DNA of 64,000 nucleotides from assembly GCA_963823105.1 (NCBI GenBank), contig CAWGKC010000009.1:496001-560000 (forward strand). The letters are read 5' to 3'. The position numbers were made by a program, and so were the translations under genes. The notes under the pieces are model-generated. The model saw only the letters and a list, made by a program, of their open reading frames with translations. It had not been told where the DNA came from and did no database searches. This DNA is from JAJYKC01 sp963823105 (GTDB taxonomy: Bacteria; Acidobacteriota; Terriglobia; Bryobacterales; Bryobacteraceae). Of the stretch, positions 44,659-52,971 are shown one piece after another (the stretch's first letter is position 1; each line of letters begins with the position of its first letter).

Positions 44659-47600
44659 TTAGACGGCGGCGATGGCTTCCTGGGGGAGGGGGGCGGGTTT
44701 GCGGCGGCGGAGGAAGGTTTGCAGGCGCTCCATGTAGAGGTAGATGACGGGGGTGATGTAGAGGGTGAGTAACTGGCTGACTACGAGGCCGCCGACTACG
44801 GCGAGGCCGAGGGGTTGGCGGGCGTCGGCGCCTTCGCCGATGCCGAGGGCGATGGGGAGGGTGCCGAAGAGGGCGGCCATGGTGGTCATCATGATGGGGC
44901 GGAAGCGGAGCATGCAGCCTTCGAAGATGGCTTCGAGCGGGGGTTTGCCTTCGACGCGCTGGGCTTCGAGGGCGAAGTCGATCATCATGATGGCGTTCTT
45001 TTTGACGACGCCGAAGAGCATGATCAGGCCGACGAAGGCGTAGAGGTCGAGTTCCTTGTGGAACAGTTTCAGTGTCAGCAGGGCGCCGAAGACGGCGGAG
45101 GGCAATCCGGACAGAATGGTGATGGGGTGGATGAAGCTTTCATACAGGATGCCGAGCACGATGTAGATGACCAGGATGGCCACGGTCAGGAGCACGGGCA
45201 TGCCGCGGAAGGATTGCTCGAAGGCTTTGACGGTGCCCTGGAAATTGGCGCTGATCGTGGGCGGCATGCGGAGGTCGCGGATGGCAAGGTTGACGGCGGT
45301 GGCGGCGTCGCCGAGGGAGTAGCCGGGCTTGAGGTTGAACGATATGGTGACGGCGGGGAGCTGGCCGAAGTGGTTGACGTTGAGCGGGCCGACGGTGCGG
45401 GTGACTTTAGCGACGGCGTCGAGGGGGACGAGCGGGCCTTGCGAGGAGCGGATGTAGAGTTTCGAGAGGGCGTCGGGGTTGCGCTGGAATTGCGGGGCGG
45501 CTTCGAGGATGACGGCGTATTCGTTGGAGGGGGTGTAGATTGTGGAGACCTGGCGGTCGCCGAAGGCGGAGTAGAGGGCGCTTTGGATCTGATCGGGAGA
45601 GACGCCGAGGGCGAGGGCGCGGTTGCGGTCGATATCGACCATCAACTGCGGGCTGCTGATCTGGAGGTCGGTATTGACGTCGATGAAGCCGGGGAGGGAA
45701 CGGATTTTGTCGAGCAAAATCGGAGTCCAGTGGTAGACCTCTTTGAGGTTGGAGCTTTGGAGGGTGAGTTGGTAGACGCTGTTGGTGCGCTGGCCGTTGA
45801 TGGTGATGGGCGGCGGGTTTTGGACGAAAGCGACCATGCCGGGGACGCGAGAGAGCTTGGGGCGGAGTTCCTCGATGATCTGGTCGGCGCTCAGCTTGCG
45901 TTGGGAGCGAGGTTTGAGCTCGGTGAAAAAGAATCCCTGGTTGCCTTGCATGACGAAGGCGCCGGTGGTCCGGACGTTCGGGTCGGCCTGGAGGATGTCG
46001 GCGATGGCGCGTTGATGGCGGGCCATGGAATCGAAGGAGATGTCCTGGTTGGCCATGGTGACGCCGAACAGGAAGCCGCTGTCCTGGCTGGGGATGAAGC
46101 CGGTGGGCATGATGTAGAACATCGCGGCGGTGCCGCCGAGGAGCGCGATGGCGAAGAGGGCGGTGGAAAAGCGATGGCGGAGGACGAGGCGCAGGCTGCG
46201 CTCATAGCCGCGGGCCATCCGCGTGAAGACCGATTCGAGCGCGCCATACATGCGGCCGTGGCGCTGGGCGTGATTGTACCGGAGGAAGCGGCTGCACAGC
46301 ATCGGGGTGAGGCTGAGGGAGATGAAGCCGGAGAGGAGAATGGCGATGGCGATGGTGACGGCGAATTCGTGGAGCAGGCGGCCGACGATGCCGCCCATGA
46401 AGAGAACGGGGATGAAGACGGCAACGAGGGAAATGGTCATGGAGAGAATGGTGAAGCCGATTTCGCGCGAGGCCAGACGGGCGGCCTCCATGCGGGGCTT
46501 GCCCATTTCCATATAGCGGACGACGTTTTCGAGCATGACGATGGCGTCGTCGACGACGAAGCCGACCGAGAGCGTGAGCGCCATGAGGGAGAGATTGTTG
46601 AGGCTGTAACCGAGCAGGTACATGGCGGCGAAAGTGCCGACGATGGATAGCGGCACGGCGACGCCGGGGATGAGGGTGGCGGAGAGGTTGCGGAGGAAGA
46701 GGAAGATCACCATCACGACCAAGCAGACGGTGAGGACGAGGGTGAACTTGACGTCGCCGATGGAGGCGCGGATGGATTCGGAGGAGTCGGAGATGACCGC
46801 GAGATTGACGGCGGGCGGAATTTCGGAGCGGAAGGTGGGCAGCAGTTTGCGGATATTGTCGACCACTTCGACCGTATTGGTGCCGGGTTGGCGCTCGACG
46901 GCGAGGATGATGGTGCGGACGCCGTTGGACCAGGCGATGACCTTGTCGTTCTCGACGCCATCGATGACGTTGCCGAGATCGCGGAGGCGGACGGGCATGC
47001 CGTTACGATAGGCGACGATGACGGGGCGGAAGGCGGCGGCGTTGGCCAATTGGCCGGTGGATTCGATGGTGAAGGCCTGCTTGTCGCCGCTCAGATTGCC
47101 GGCGGGAAGATTCGTGTTGCTTTGGCTGACGGCTTGCTGCACTTCGTCGATGCCGATGTTGCGGGCGGCGAGGGCTTCGGGATCGATCTGCATGCGCACG
47201 GCGTATTTCTGGGCGCCATACACGGTGACGCGGGAGACGCCGCCCACGGTGGAGATGCGCTGGGCGAGGACGGTTTCCGCGTATTCGTCGACGGTGTAGA
47301 GAGGAAGGGTGGAGGAGCTGAGGGCGAGATAGAGGATGGGCTGTTCGGAGGGGTTGGCCTTTTGGTAGGAGGGCGGGCGGGGCATGGTGACGGGCAGGAG
47401 GCCGCCGGCTTTGGAGATGGCGGATTGGACGTCCTGGGCGGCGGAATCGATGTTGCGGTCGAGGGCGAACTGGAGGGTGACCTGGGTTTGGCCGAGGGTG
47501 TTGGTGGAGCTCATGGACTCGACGCCGGCGATGGTGGAGAACTGGCGTTCGAGGGGCGTGGCGACCGAAGACGCCATGGTTTCGGGGCTGGCGCCAGGGA

Positions 47601-47751
47601 GGGCGGCCTGGACCTGGATGGTGGGGTAATCGACGCTGGGCAGCGCGGCGACGGGGAGCGCGCGATAGCCGACGATTCCGAACAGGAGGATGGCGAAGGT
47701 GATGAGGGCGGTCATCACCGGACGGTCGATAAAAAGGCGGGAGACGTTCAT
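44659..47751 (-). CDS. RND efflux pump, inner-membrane permease (HAE1 type)
   Basis: The 1030-residue protein is a full-length hydrophobe/amphiphile efflux RND transporter (usual 1020-1060). It has the twelve-helix plan, with MNVSRLFIDRPVMTALITFA at the start, the proton-relay aspartates in VGFVVDDAIVMLENV of helix 4, and the periplasmic porter domain repeats (LPAVTISFNLKPGYSLGDAA). The sequence is closest to MdtB/MdtC-like pumps that export drugs, bile salts or metals. The adaptor gene lies four bases upstream, so they form one operon. No outer-membrane channel gene is present. Confidence 0.95.
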   Translation of the reverse strand: MNVSRLFIDRPVMTALITFAILLFGIVGYRALPVAALPSVDYPTIQVQAALPGASPETMASSVATPLERQFSTIAGVESMSSTNTLGQTQVTLQFALDRNIDSAAQDVQSAISKAGGLLPVTMPRPPSYQKANPSEQPILYLALSSSTLPLYTVDEYAETVLAQRISTVGGVSRVTVYGAQKYAVRMQIDPEALAARNIGIDEVQQAVSQSNTNLPAGNLSGDKQAFTIESTGQLANAAAFRPVIVAYRNGMPVRLRDLGNVIDGVENDKVIAWSNGVRTIILAVERQPGTNTVEVVDNIRKLLPTFRSEIPPAVNLAVISDSSESIRASIGDVKFTLVLTVCLVVMVIFLFLRNLSATLIPGVAVPLSIVGTFAAMYLLGYSLNNLSLMALTLSVGFVVDDAIVMLENVVRYMEMGKPRMEAARLASREIGFTILSMTISLVAVFIPVLFMGGIVGRLLHEFAVTIAIAILLSGFISLSLTPMLCSRFLRYNHAQRHGRMYGALESVFTRMARGYERSLRLVLRHRFSTALFAIALLGGTAAMFYIMPTGFIPSQDSGFLFGVTMANQDISFDSMARHQRAIADILQADPNVRTTGAFVMQGNQGFFFTELKPRSQRKLSADQIIEELRPKLSRVPGMVAFVQNPPPITINGQRTNSVYQLTLQSSNLKEVYHWTPILLDKIRSLPGFIDVNTDLQISSPQLMVDIDRNRALALGVSPDQIQSALYSAFGDRQVSTIYTPSNEYAVILEAAPQFQRNPDALSKLYIRSSQGPLVPLDAVAKVTRTVGPLNVNHFGQLPAVTISFNLKPGYSLGDAATAVNLAIRDLRMPPTISANFQGTVKAFEQSFRGMPVLLTVAILVIYIVLGILYESFIHPITILSGLPSAVFGALLTLKLFHKELDLYAFVGLIMLFGVVKKNAIMMIDFALEAQRVEGKPPLEAIFEGCMLRFRPIMMTTMAALFGTLPIALGIGEGADARQPLGLAVVGGLVVSQLLTLYITPVIYLYMERLQTFLRRRKPAPLPQEAIAAV

Positions 47752-47754
47752 CGG

Positions 47755-48975
47755 TTACGCTCCGGGGATGGGCTTGACGGCGGCGACGCTTTCGATGCGC
47801 GCGCCGGGATAGAGCAAAAGCTGGCCGTCGGTGACGACGTTTTCCCCGGCCGCGACGCCTTGATCGATCACCACTTTGCGGTCGACGGTCATGCCGACTT
47901 TGACATTGCGCGGCTCAACCGTTTGGTCGTTCTTGACGACGTAGAGGAATTGGCCTTTCTGCCCGGATTGGACGGCTTCGGAGGGAACGACGGTGGCGTT
48001 CAGGCGTTCGCCGAGGGTGAGGGTGACGTTGACGAGTTGGCCGGGCCAGAGGAGGCCGTCGAGGTTTGGAAAGACGGCTTTCAGGCGGATGGTGCCGGTG
48101 GTTTTGTCGATGGTGTTGTCGATGACGCTCAGCGTGCCGCGGACGTGTTTGCCGGGCGTGTCCTGCGGTTCGATGTCGACCGGGAGTTTTCCGAGGGCGC
48201 CGTTGCGGCGGACTTCGTTGAGGTACTGTTCCGGGACGCCGAAGGAAACGAAGATGGGCGCGACCTGGTGGATGATGACCAGCGGGTTGTCGGCGTTGTC
48301 CTTGACGAGGTTGCCGGCGTCGACCAGTAGATTCCCGGCGCGGCCGGCGATGGGGGAGTGAATGGAGCAGTACTCGATATCGAGCTTGGCCTTGTCGATG
48401 GCGGCTTGGTCGGAATTGAGAGCGGCGCGGGCGCTATCGATCGCCGCGCGGTCGGCCCGGACCGATTCATCGAGAACGGAGGCGCTGGAGCGGGCCTGTT
48501 CCTGCTGGGTTTGGCTGACGATGCCTTCCTTGAGGAGTTGGTCGTAGCGGGCGGCGTCGGTGGTGGAGGTTTTGGCTTGCACCTGATCGCGGGCGAGATT
48601 GGCCTGGGCCTGTTGCAGCATGGCGCGGTCGCGGGCGAGGGCGGCCTGGGCCTGGAGGAGAGCCTGCTGATACGGACGGGGGTCGATTTCGAAGAGAAGC
48701 TGGCCGTGAGAGACTACCTGGCCTTCGGTGAAGTGGACTTTCAGCAGTTCGCCGGCGATCTGGGATTTGATCTGGATGATGGAGGAAGGCTCGACGTTGC
48801 CGATGGCGCGGACTTCGATGGGGACGGATTCGAGTACGGCGGCGGCGATGGTGACGGGGACGGCGGGGCGCGGGCCTAGGGCGGGTTGTTTGGAAGCCGA
48901 GCAGGCGGCGAGGGCGAGCGCCGCGGCGAGGGCGACGGAGCGGGCGGAGTGGAGAAAATGTCGCGAGGAAAACAA
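47755..48975 (-). CDS. RND efflux adaptor (membrane fusion protein)
   Basis: The protein carries an N-terminal lipoprotein signal (SVALAAALALAAC, lipobox LAAC), a biotinyl-lipoyl half (IKSQIAGELLKVHFTEGQVV, SHGQLLFEIDPRPYQQALLQ), a coiled-coil hairpin rich in Ala/Gln/Asp and a beta-barrel tail (VTLTLGERLNATVVPSEAVQ). It links the permease to an outer-membrane channel. No ATG opens the lipoprotein signal; I give a TTG at 48975, while a TTG further upstream at 49080 adds residues that overlap the methyltransferase gene. The start is therefore doubtful and may have been lost at the junction with the methyltransferase cassette. Confidence 0.85.
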   Translation of the reverse strand: MFSSRHFLHSARSVALAAALALAACSASKQPALGPRPAVPVTIAAAVLESVPIEVRAIGNVEPSSIIQIKSQIAGELLKVHFTEGQVVSHGQLLFEIDPRPYQQALLQAQAALARDRAMLQQAQANLARDQVQAKTSTTDAARYDQLLKEGIVSQTQQEQARSSASVLDESVRADRAAIDSARAALNSDQAAIDKAKLDIEYCSIHSPIAGRAGNLLVDAGNLVKDNADNPLVIIHQVAPIFVSFGVPEQYLNEVRRNGALGKLPVDIEPQDTPGKHVRGTLSVIDNTIDKTTGTIRLKAVFPNLDGLLWPGQLVNVTLTLGERLNATVVPSEAVQSGQKGQFLYVVKNDQTVEPRNVKVGMTVDRKVVIDQGVAAGENVVTDGQLLLYPGARIESVAAVKPIPGA

Positions 48976-50187
48976 GCAGACGAACTGCCTTTCCGAATGA
49001 AGGTCGTGGACGGGGCGGACCTTTCTCCCAGCGATCTTCCCGGTACGCCTACTCTGGTTTGGGGTTCTTTTCCTTGCCAAGATCTTTCGCTTGCCGGAAA
49101 TGGCGCCGGACTAGCAGGCGAGCGGAGCGGCACATTTAGGCCGTTTTGGAGACTCATCCGCGCGATGATCTGCCTTGGCCGGGTCCCACCGATTATTGTC
49201 CTCGAGAACGTTCCCGGCGCACTCACGTCGCATGATGGGCGGGATTTCGCTACGATCGTGGGCTCCTTAACGCAGGAAGGCTATCGGGTCGGCGCGCTCG
49301 TCATGGATGCCGTAAGGTTTTTGCCACACTCAAGGGCAAGGCTTTTCATCGTTGGTGTCCATGCGGATGCCGCCCTTCCGCCGCAACTGGTATTGCCCTT
49401 TGCTTCAGAGCCTTGGCACACGAAATCGCTTCGTTTCGCTTTTGAGCGTTTGCCAAGACGATTGCAAGATGCCTGGATCTGGTGGAATTTACCGATACCG
49501 AACGGACCAATACCCTCGCTTGCCAGCCTGATCGAGGAGGAACCAACGGGCGTCGAGTGGCATACGGAGGAACAGACCGATCACATTATCAGCTTGATGT
49601 CGCCGCTCCATTTGGAAAAGCTGAGGAAAGCGCAACTCCTCAAGAGCCGGATTGTTGGCACAGTGTACCGCAGGATCCGCCCGAATGAAGATGGCGAGAG
49701 GGTGCAACGAGCCGAAATCCGTTTCGATCAGATTTCCGGTTGCCTAAGGACACCCGTAGGTGGTTCCAGCCGGCAGACCATCGTTGTCGTTGAGGCGCGC
49801 AAAATTCGCTCGCGATTGCTGTCACCACGGGAGGCCGCGCGCCTTATGGGCGTACCGGACGATTATCCATTGCCGACGCGGTACAACGAGGCGTACCACC
49901 TTTTTGGCGATGGGCTCGCTGTTCCAGTTGTGCGTTGGTTGACCACACACCTCTTGAATCCCATTGCCGGAACGTCTAGTCTTGGGGTAAAGGGATTCGA
50001 AATGGCAAAAGAGGCAGCCGACGAAATCGCGCAATCCCGACATCAAATAGTGAGGCTCGGCCCGAGGGCCTCCTGCACATGCGGGGCATGGGAGTGCCGC
50101 ACCAATGAGGTCGTCGAAGCGGATATTATCAGGACGCTTCAGAAGCAATACTCCGTGCATTTGGCTGGTCAGGCAGAGGTACGTTGA
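48958..50187 (+). CDS. C5-cytosine DNA methyltransferase, 5'-truncated
   Basis: The frame begins MSRGKQADELPFRMKVVDGA and reaches the catalytic Pro-Cys motif IV (WGSFPCQDLSLAG, Cys about residue 40), ENV motif VI (IIVLENVPG), motif VIII-like HSRARLFIVG, and the C-terminal motifs RLLSPREAARLMGVPDDYPL and GDGLAVPVVRWL. The first 60 or so residues, with SAM-binding motif I (F-x-G-x-G), are missing, and nothing upstream in any plus frame supplies them because the adaptor gene occupies that DNA. The enzyme is probably inactive. Base composition is visibly lower in GC than the pump genes, so the cassette was likely acquired. GIY-YIG and Vsr genes follow. Confidence 0.82.
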   Translation: MSRGKQADELPFRMKVVDGADLSPSDLPGTPTLVWGSFPCQDLSLAGNGAGLAGERSGTFRPFWRLIRAMICLGRVPPIIVLENVPGALTSHDGRDFATIVGSLTQEGYRVGALVMDAVRFLPHSRARLFIVGVHADAALPPQLVLPFASEPWHTKSLRFAFERLPRRLQDAWIWWNLPIPNGPIPSLASLIEEEPTGVEWHTEEQTDHIISLMSPLHLEKLRKAQLLKSRIVGTVYRRIRPNEDGERVQRAEIRFDQISGCLRTPVGGSSRQTIVVVEARKIRSRLLSPREAARLMGVPDDYPLPTRYNEAYHLFGDGLAVPVVRWLTTHLLNPIAGTSSLGVKGFEMAKEAADEIAQSRHQIVRLGPRASCTCGAWECRTNEVVEADIIRTLQKQYSVHLAGQAEVR

Positions 50188-50274
50188 AGACGTGCCCGCG
50201 CAGGTAGCGTCCCGCCAATACCCACTGGGAGCGATTGGACAACGCGGCACGGACCAAGTTAGGATAGCGGCTTA

Positions 50275-50967
50275 GTGCCGCCGCAAGAGAACGATCCGCA
50301 AGGCATCCCACAAGACGTAGCGGATATCCGCAAGGAAATCCGCGCTTTTCTCGATACGCCTGGACCCGATGGAAAAAAGGTTGGGAATGCCAAGTGGGGA
50401 GTTTACGCATTTTACGATTACGACGGAGAGCCGATCTACGTGGGCCGGACATACGAAAGTCTGCGGCAGCGTATTGGGCGGCATCTTACTAATCAACGCA
50501 CGGACGCCGTAGCGATGAACGTCCTGGACCCCTTTGAAGTGGCCGAAATCGTGGTATGGCCCCTATGGGACCTGGAAGGCAAAGACAAGAAGGATCCGAT
50601 TGCGAAGGGGAAGTTGAACGCCGCCGAATACACGGTTTTTCAGCGAGTGGTAAGCGAATCAAGTTTCGGCGCGGTTCTCAATGAGGCCGACATCAGGGCC
50701 ACCGACTTGATCGAACTCCCTCCGTGTACGCGTGGCCGAATCATTCCTGAAGGCTTATATGAGCAGCGCAAACACCCGGATGTGCGGATAGCGAGACGCG
50801 CGACAACGATTGCCGCGCTTGCACGAGTTATCAGTGAGCGCGAGGTGTCGGCTGGACTTCGGCGCACGCTACGGACACAGGCTCAACGTTTAGAACGGCT
50901 TGCCACCCAGCGGTACACCGAATTCGATACCAGGGTGCCCGTAGTCGAATCGGGTGAGGAGGTCTGA
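50275..50967 (+). CDS. GIY-YIG family endonuclease (restriction-type)
   Basis: The 230-residue protein has a GIY-YIG domain at residues 42-75: KWGVYAFYDYDGEPIYVGRT, then SLRQRIGRHL with the catalytic arginine. Eco29kI-type restriction enzymes use this fold, so it is the natural restriction partner of the C5 methyltransferase. The remaining sequence, including FGAVLNEADIRATDLIELPP, has no clear motif. The start is GTG; an in-frame TAG lies 15 bases upstream. It precedes vsr by two bases. If the methyltransferase is dead, this nuclease must be inactive, unexpressed or protected by another methylase. Confidence 0.75.
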   Translation: MPPQENDPQGIPQDVADIRKEIRAFLDTPGPDGKKVGNAKWGVYAFYDYDGEPIYVGRTYESLRQRIGRHLTNQRTDAVAMNVLDPFEVAEIVVWPLWDLEGKDKKDPIAKGKLNAAEYTVFQRVVSESSFGAVLNEADIRATDLIELPPCTRGRIIPEGLYEQRKHPDVRIARRATTIAALARVISEREVSAGLRRTLRTQAQRLERLATQRYTEFDTRVPVVESGEEV

Positions 50968-50969
50968 GG

Positions 50970-51407
50970 ATGGATACGGTCTCCCCGGAGATTCGCTCCC
51001 TGGTAATGGCACGGGTACGATCTCAGCGAAATCGGTCAACCGAATGGCGGCTCCGGGCGCATCTGATCCGGGCTGGTATTCGCGGCTGGAAATTGACCCC
51101 GCCCGACATTCGCGGCAGGCCGGACTTTGCGTTCCGGGACGAGCGGCTACTTCTATTTGTCGATGGCTGCTACTGGCACGGCTGCCCGAAGTGCTACAGG
51201 CGACCGGCGTCGCACATCGACTACTGGGACGCCAAGGTTCGCAGGAACCGTGCTCGCGACCGGAAGACCGCCGCCCAGTTGAAACGGGATGGCTGGACGG
51301 TAATGAGGATTTGGGAACATCAGCTTTCGGCCACAGAGCGCCTTCTTGCGAAAATCAAAGCAGCGCTCGTTGATGCGTCTCGTCTTACGCCGGACCCACC
51401 CAATTAG
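50970..51407 (+). CDS. vsr: Very short patch repair endonuclease Vsr
   Basis: The 145-residue protein nicks T:G mismatches that arise from deaminated 5-methylcytosine. It contains the Vsr core RGRPDFAF, LLFVDGCYWHGCPKCYRRPA, then YWDAKVRRNRARDRKT and GWTVMRIWEHQLS. The aspartate of GRPDFAF and the zinc-related HGCPKC cysteines are present. Length is normal (about 140-150). Vsr genes travel with C5 methyltransferases, which supports a three-gene cassette with the truncated methylase and the GIY-YIG gene. Confidence 0.93.
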   Translation: MDTVSPEIRSLVMARVRSQRNRSTEWRLRAHLIRAGIRGWKLTPPDIRGRPDFAFRDERLLLFVDGCYWHGCPKCYRRPASHIDYWDAKVRRNRARDRKTAAQLKRDGWTVMRIWEHQLSATERLLAKIKAALVDASRLTPDPPN

Positions 51408-51440
51408 CGCTTTACCCAGGCAACAGGGCGAAGCAACGCG

Positions 51441-51613
51441 GATTTTTTTCAGACTAGGCCGCGCCTTCTTCAATAGATGAAGACGGCGGGAATTCGCCGC
51501 GAGAAAAAACGGCTATCTAGTGTGGCGGGGCATCATTTTCAGTGTATGCGCGTGCGAGGCGCGGCGCAAATAGGGCGCGCCTGGACGCCGTTTGTTCAGA
51601 TTTTTTTCAGACT
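51441..51613 (+). repeat. Direct repeat pair GATTTTTTTCAGACT
   Basis: The 15-base word GATTTTTTTCAGACT occurs at 51441-51455 and again at 51599-51613. The intervening 143 bases have no gene. It lies at the right end of the methylase-vsr cassette and could be a trace of insertion or a duplicated regulatory site. The whole gap 51408-51705 otherwise holds only the promoter of the DUF5666 gene. Confidence 0.6.
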
Positions 51614-51662
51614 TCTTTCAGGTTTATCCCATACGCATCGTTCGATTTACGAATCTTGACAG

Positions 51663-51687
51663 GCATCCGGTAACCATCACCGGATGC
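51663..51687. promoter_or_regulatory. Perfect inverted repeat upstream of DUF5666 gene
   Basis: GCATCCGGT and ACCGGATGC form a nine-base perfect dyad with a seven-base loop, about 20 bases before the ATG, with TTGACA just upstream. It could be an operator or a leader hairpin. Confidence 0.5.
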
Positions 51688-51705
51688 ACCCCGCCCTTAC
51701 TTTTG

Positions 51706-52944
51706 ATGAACGAAGTGGAAGCGCCAAAAGTTCGGCACGCGCGAGGGGCCGCGATGCTATTGCCGGTCCTGGCCCTGATTGGCCATGGGGCGATGGGGCA
51801 GACGGAAGCGCGGAAGCCGGCGCAGAGGGTTTCGGGCGAGGTGACGGCGGTGGACGCGGCGGCGGGGAAGATGACGCTGAAATCCGACGCGGGCGGGACG
51901 GCGGAGGTGACTTTCAGCGAGCAGACGCGGTGTTTGCGGGTGCCGGCGGGTGAAAAAGATCCGAAGAACTGGCCGAAGATCGCGACTGCGGAATTGGCTG
52001 TAGGGGACCGGGTGGTGGCGCGAGGGGCGGCGGCGGATGGAGGGGCGATCGCGGCGACGGCGATCCTGGTGATGACGAAGGCGGACGTTGCGGGGCGCGA
52101 GGAGAAGGAGCGCGAAGAGTGGCGGACGCGCGGCATCGCGGGGACGATCGCAGCGATCGATCCGGCGTCGAAATTGATTACGGTGACGCTGCGGGGACGG
52201 AGCGGGGCGGGGACGATGTTCGTGGACGCGGCGAATGTGACGGCGTTCCGGCGATATGCGCCGGATTCGATCCGCTTTGCCGACGCCAAGCCGGGGGCGT
52301 TCGCCGACTTGGAGGTGGGCGACCAGCTTCGGGCGCTGGGGGAGCGCAGCGCGGATGGGACGCACTACGCGGCGGCGCAGATTGTGAGCGGGGCGTTTCA
52401 GACGATCGCCGGGACGGTGGTGAGCGTGGACGCGGCGGGGAACACGATCCATTTGACAAATTCACAGACTAAGCAGACGGTCGCGGTGCATGTGAACGGA
52501 GACGCGCTGGTGAGAAGGCTGCCGGCCGAGATGGCGGGGATGTTGGCGCGGCGGATGGGGGGAGGCGCGGCGGGGGCAGGCGCGGGCGGGACGGGAGGGC
52601 CAGGCGGACAAGGCTGGCAACACGGACCTCCCGGCGCGGGGGCGGCAGGCGCGCCGGGCGCGGGGCCCGGACACTACGCTGGGAGCGCGGGCGGCGGAGG
52701 CGCGGGCAATGGGGCGCCCGATATTCGCCAGATGCTGGAACACTTGCCGGCCGTAACTCTGGCGGAACTGAAGCCGGGCGACGCGCTGATCGTATCGGGG
52801 TCGAAGAGCGCGGACCCAAGCAATTTCGCCGCGATGACGATTGTCGCCGGCGTGGAACCATTTCTCGCCGCCGCGCCCCGCAGCCGCGGCGGACAGGTGA
52901 ATCTCGGCTCCTGGAGCATGGACGCGGGGACGCCCACCGAGTAA
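51706..52944 (+). CDS. DUF5666 domain exported protein, Gly-rich insert
   Basis: The 412-residue protein has a short signal region (MLLPVLALIGHGAMGQ) and three DUF5666-like beta barrels: VSGEVTAVDAAAGKMTLKSD, IAGTIAAIDPASKLITVTLR and IAGTVVSVDAAGNTIHLTNS, each followed by VGDRVVARG-type sequence. A long Gly/Ala/Pro-rich low-complexity insert follows at about residues 285-340. DUF5666 proteins are envelope proteins of unknown role, often beside TonB receptors as here (28 bases upstream of the receptor). The start is the ATG before the signal. Confidence 0.75.
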   Translation: MNEVEAPKVRHARGAAMLLPVLALIGHGAMGQTEARKPAQRVSGEVTAVDAAAGKMTLKSDAGGTAEVTFSEQTRCLRVPAGEKDPKNWPKIATAELAVGDRVVARGAAADGGAIAATAILVMTKADVAGREEKEREEWRTRGIAGTIAAIDPASKLITVTLRGRSGAGTMFVDAANVTAFRRYAPDSIRFADAKPGAFADLEVGDQLRALGERSADGTHYAAAQIVSGAFQTIAGTVVSVDAAGNTIHLTNSQTKQTVAVHVNGDALVRRLPAEMAGMLARRMGGGAAGAGAGGTGGPGGQGWQHGPPGAGAAGAPGAGPGHYAGSAGGGGAGNGAPDIRQMLEHLPAVTLAELKPGDALIVSGSKSADPSNFAAMTIVAGVEPFLAAAPRSRGGQVNLGSWSMDAGTPTE

Positions 52945-52971
52945 CCGGACTTATTTATTAGGAGACTTCTC

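Noticed and set aside
44815..46650. 611-codon Gly/Asp-rich plus frame opposite the RND pump
   Set aside because: Antisense shadow; the pump frame has full-length family motifs.
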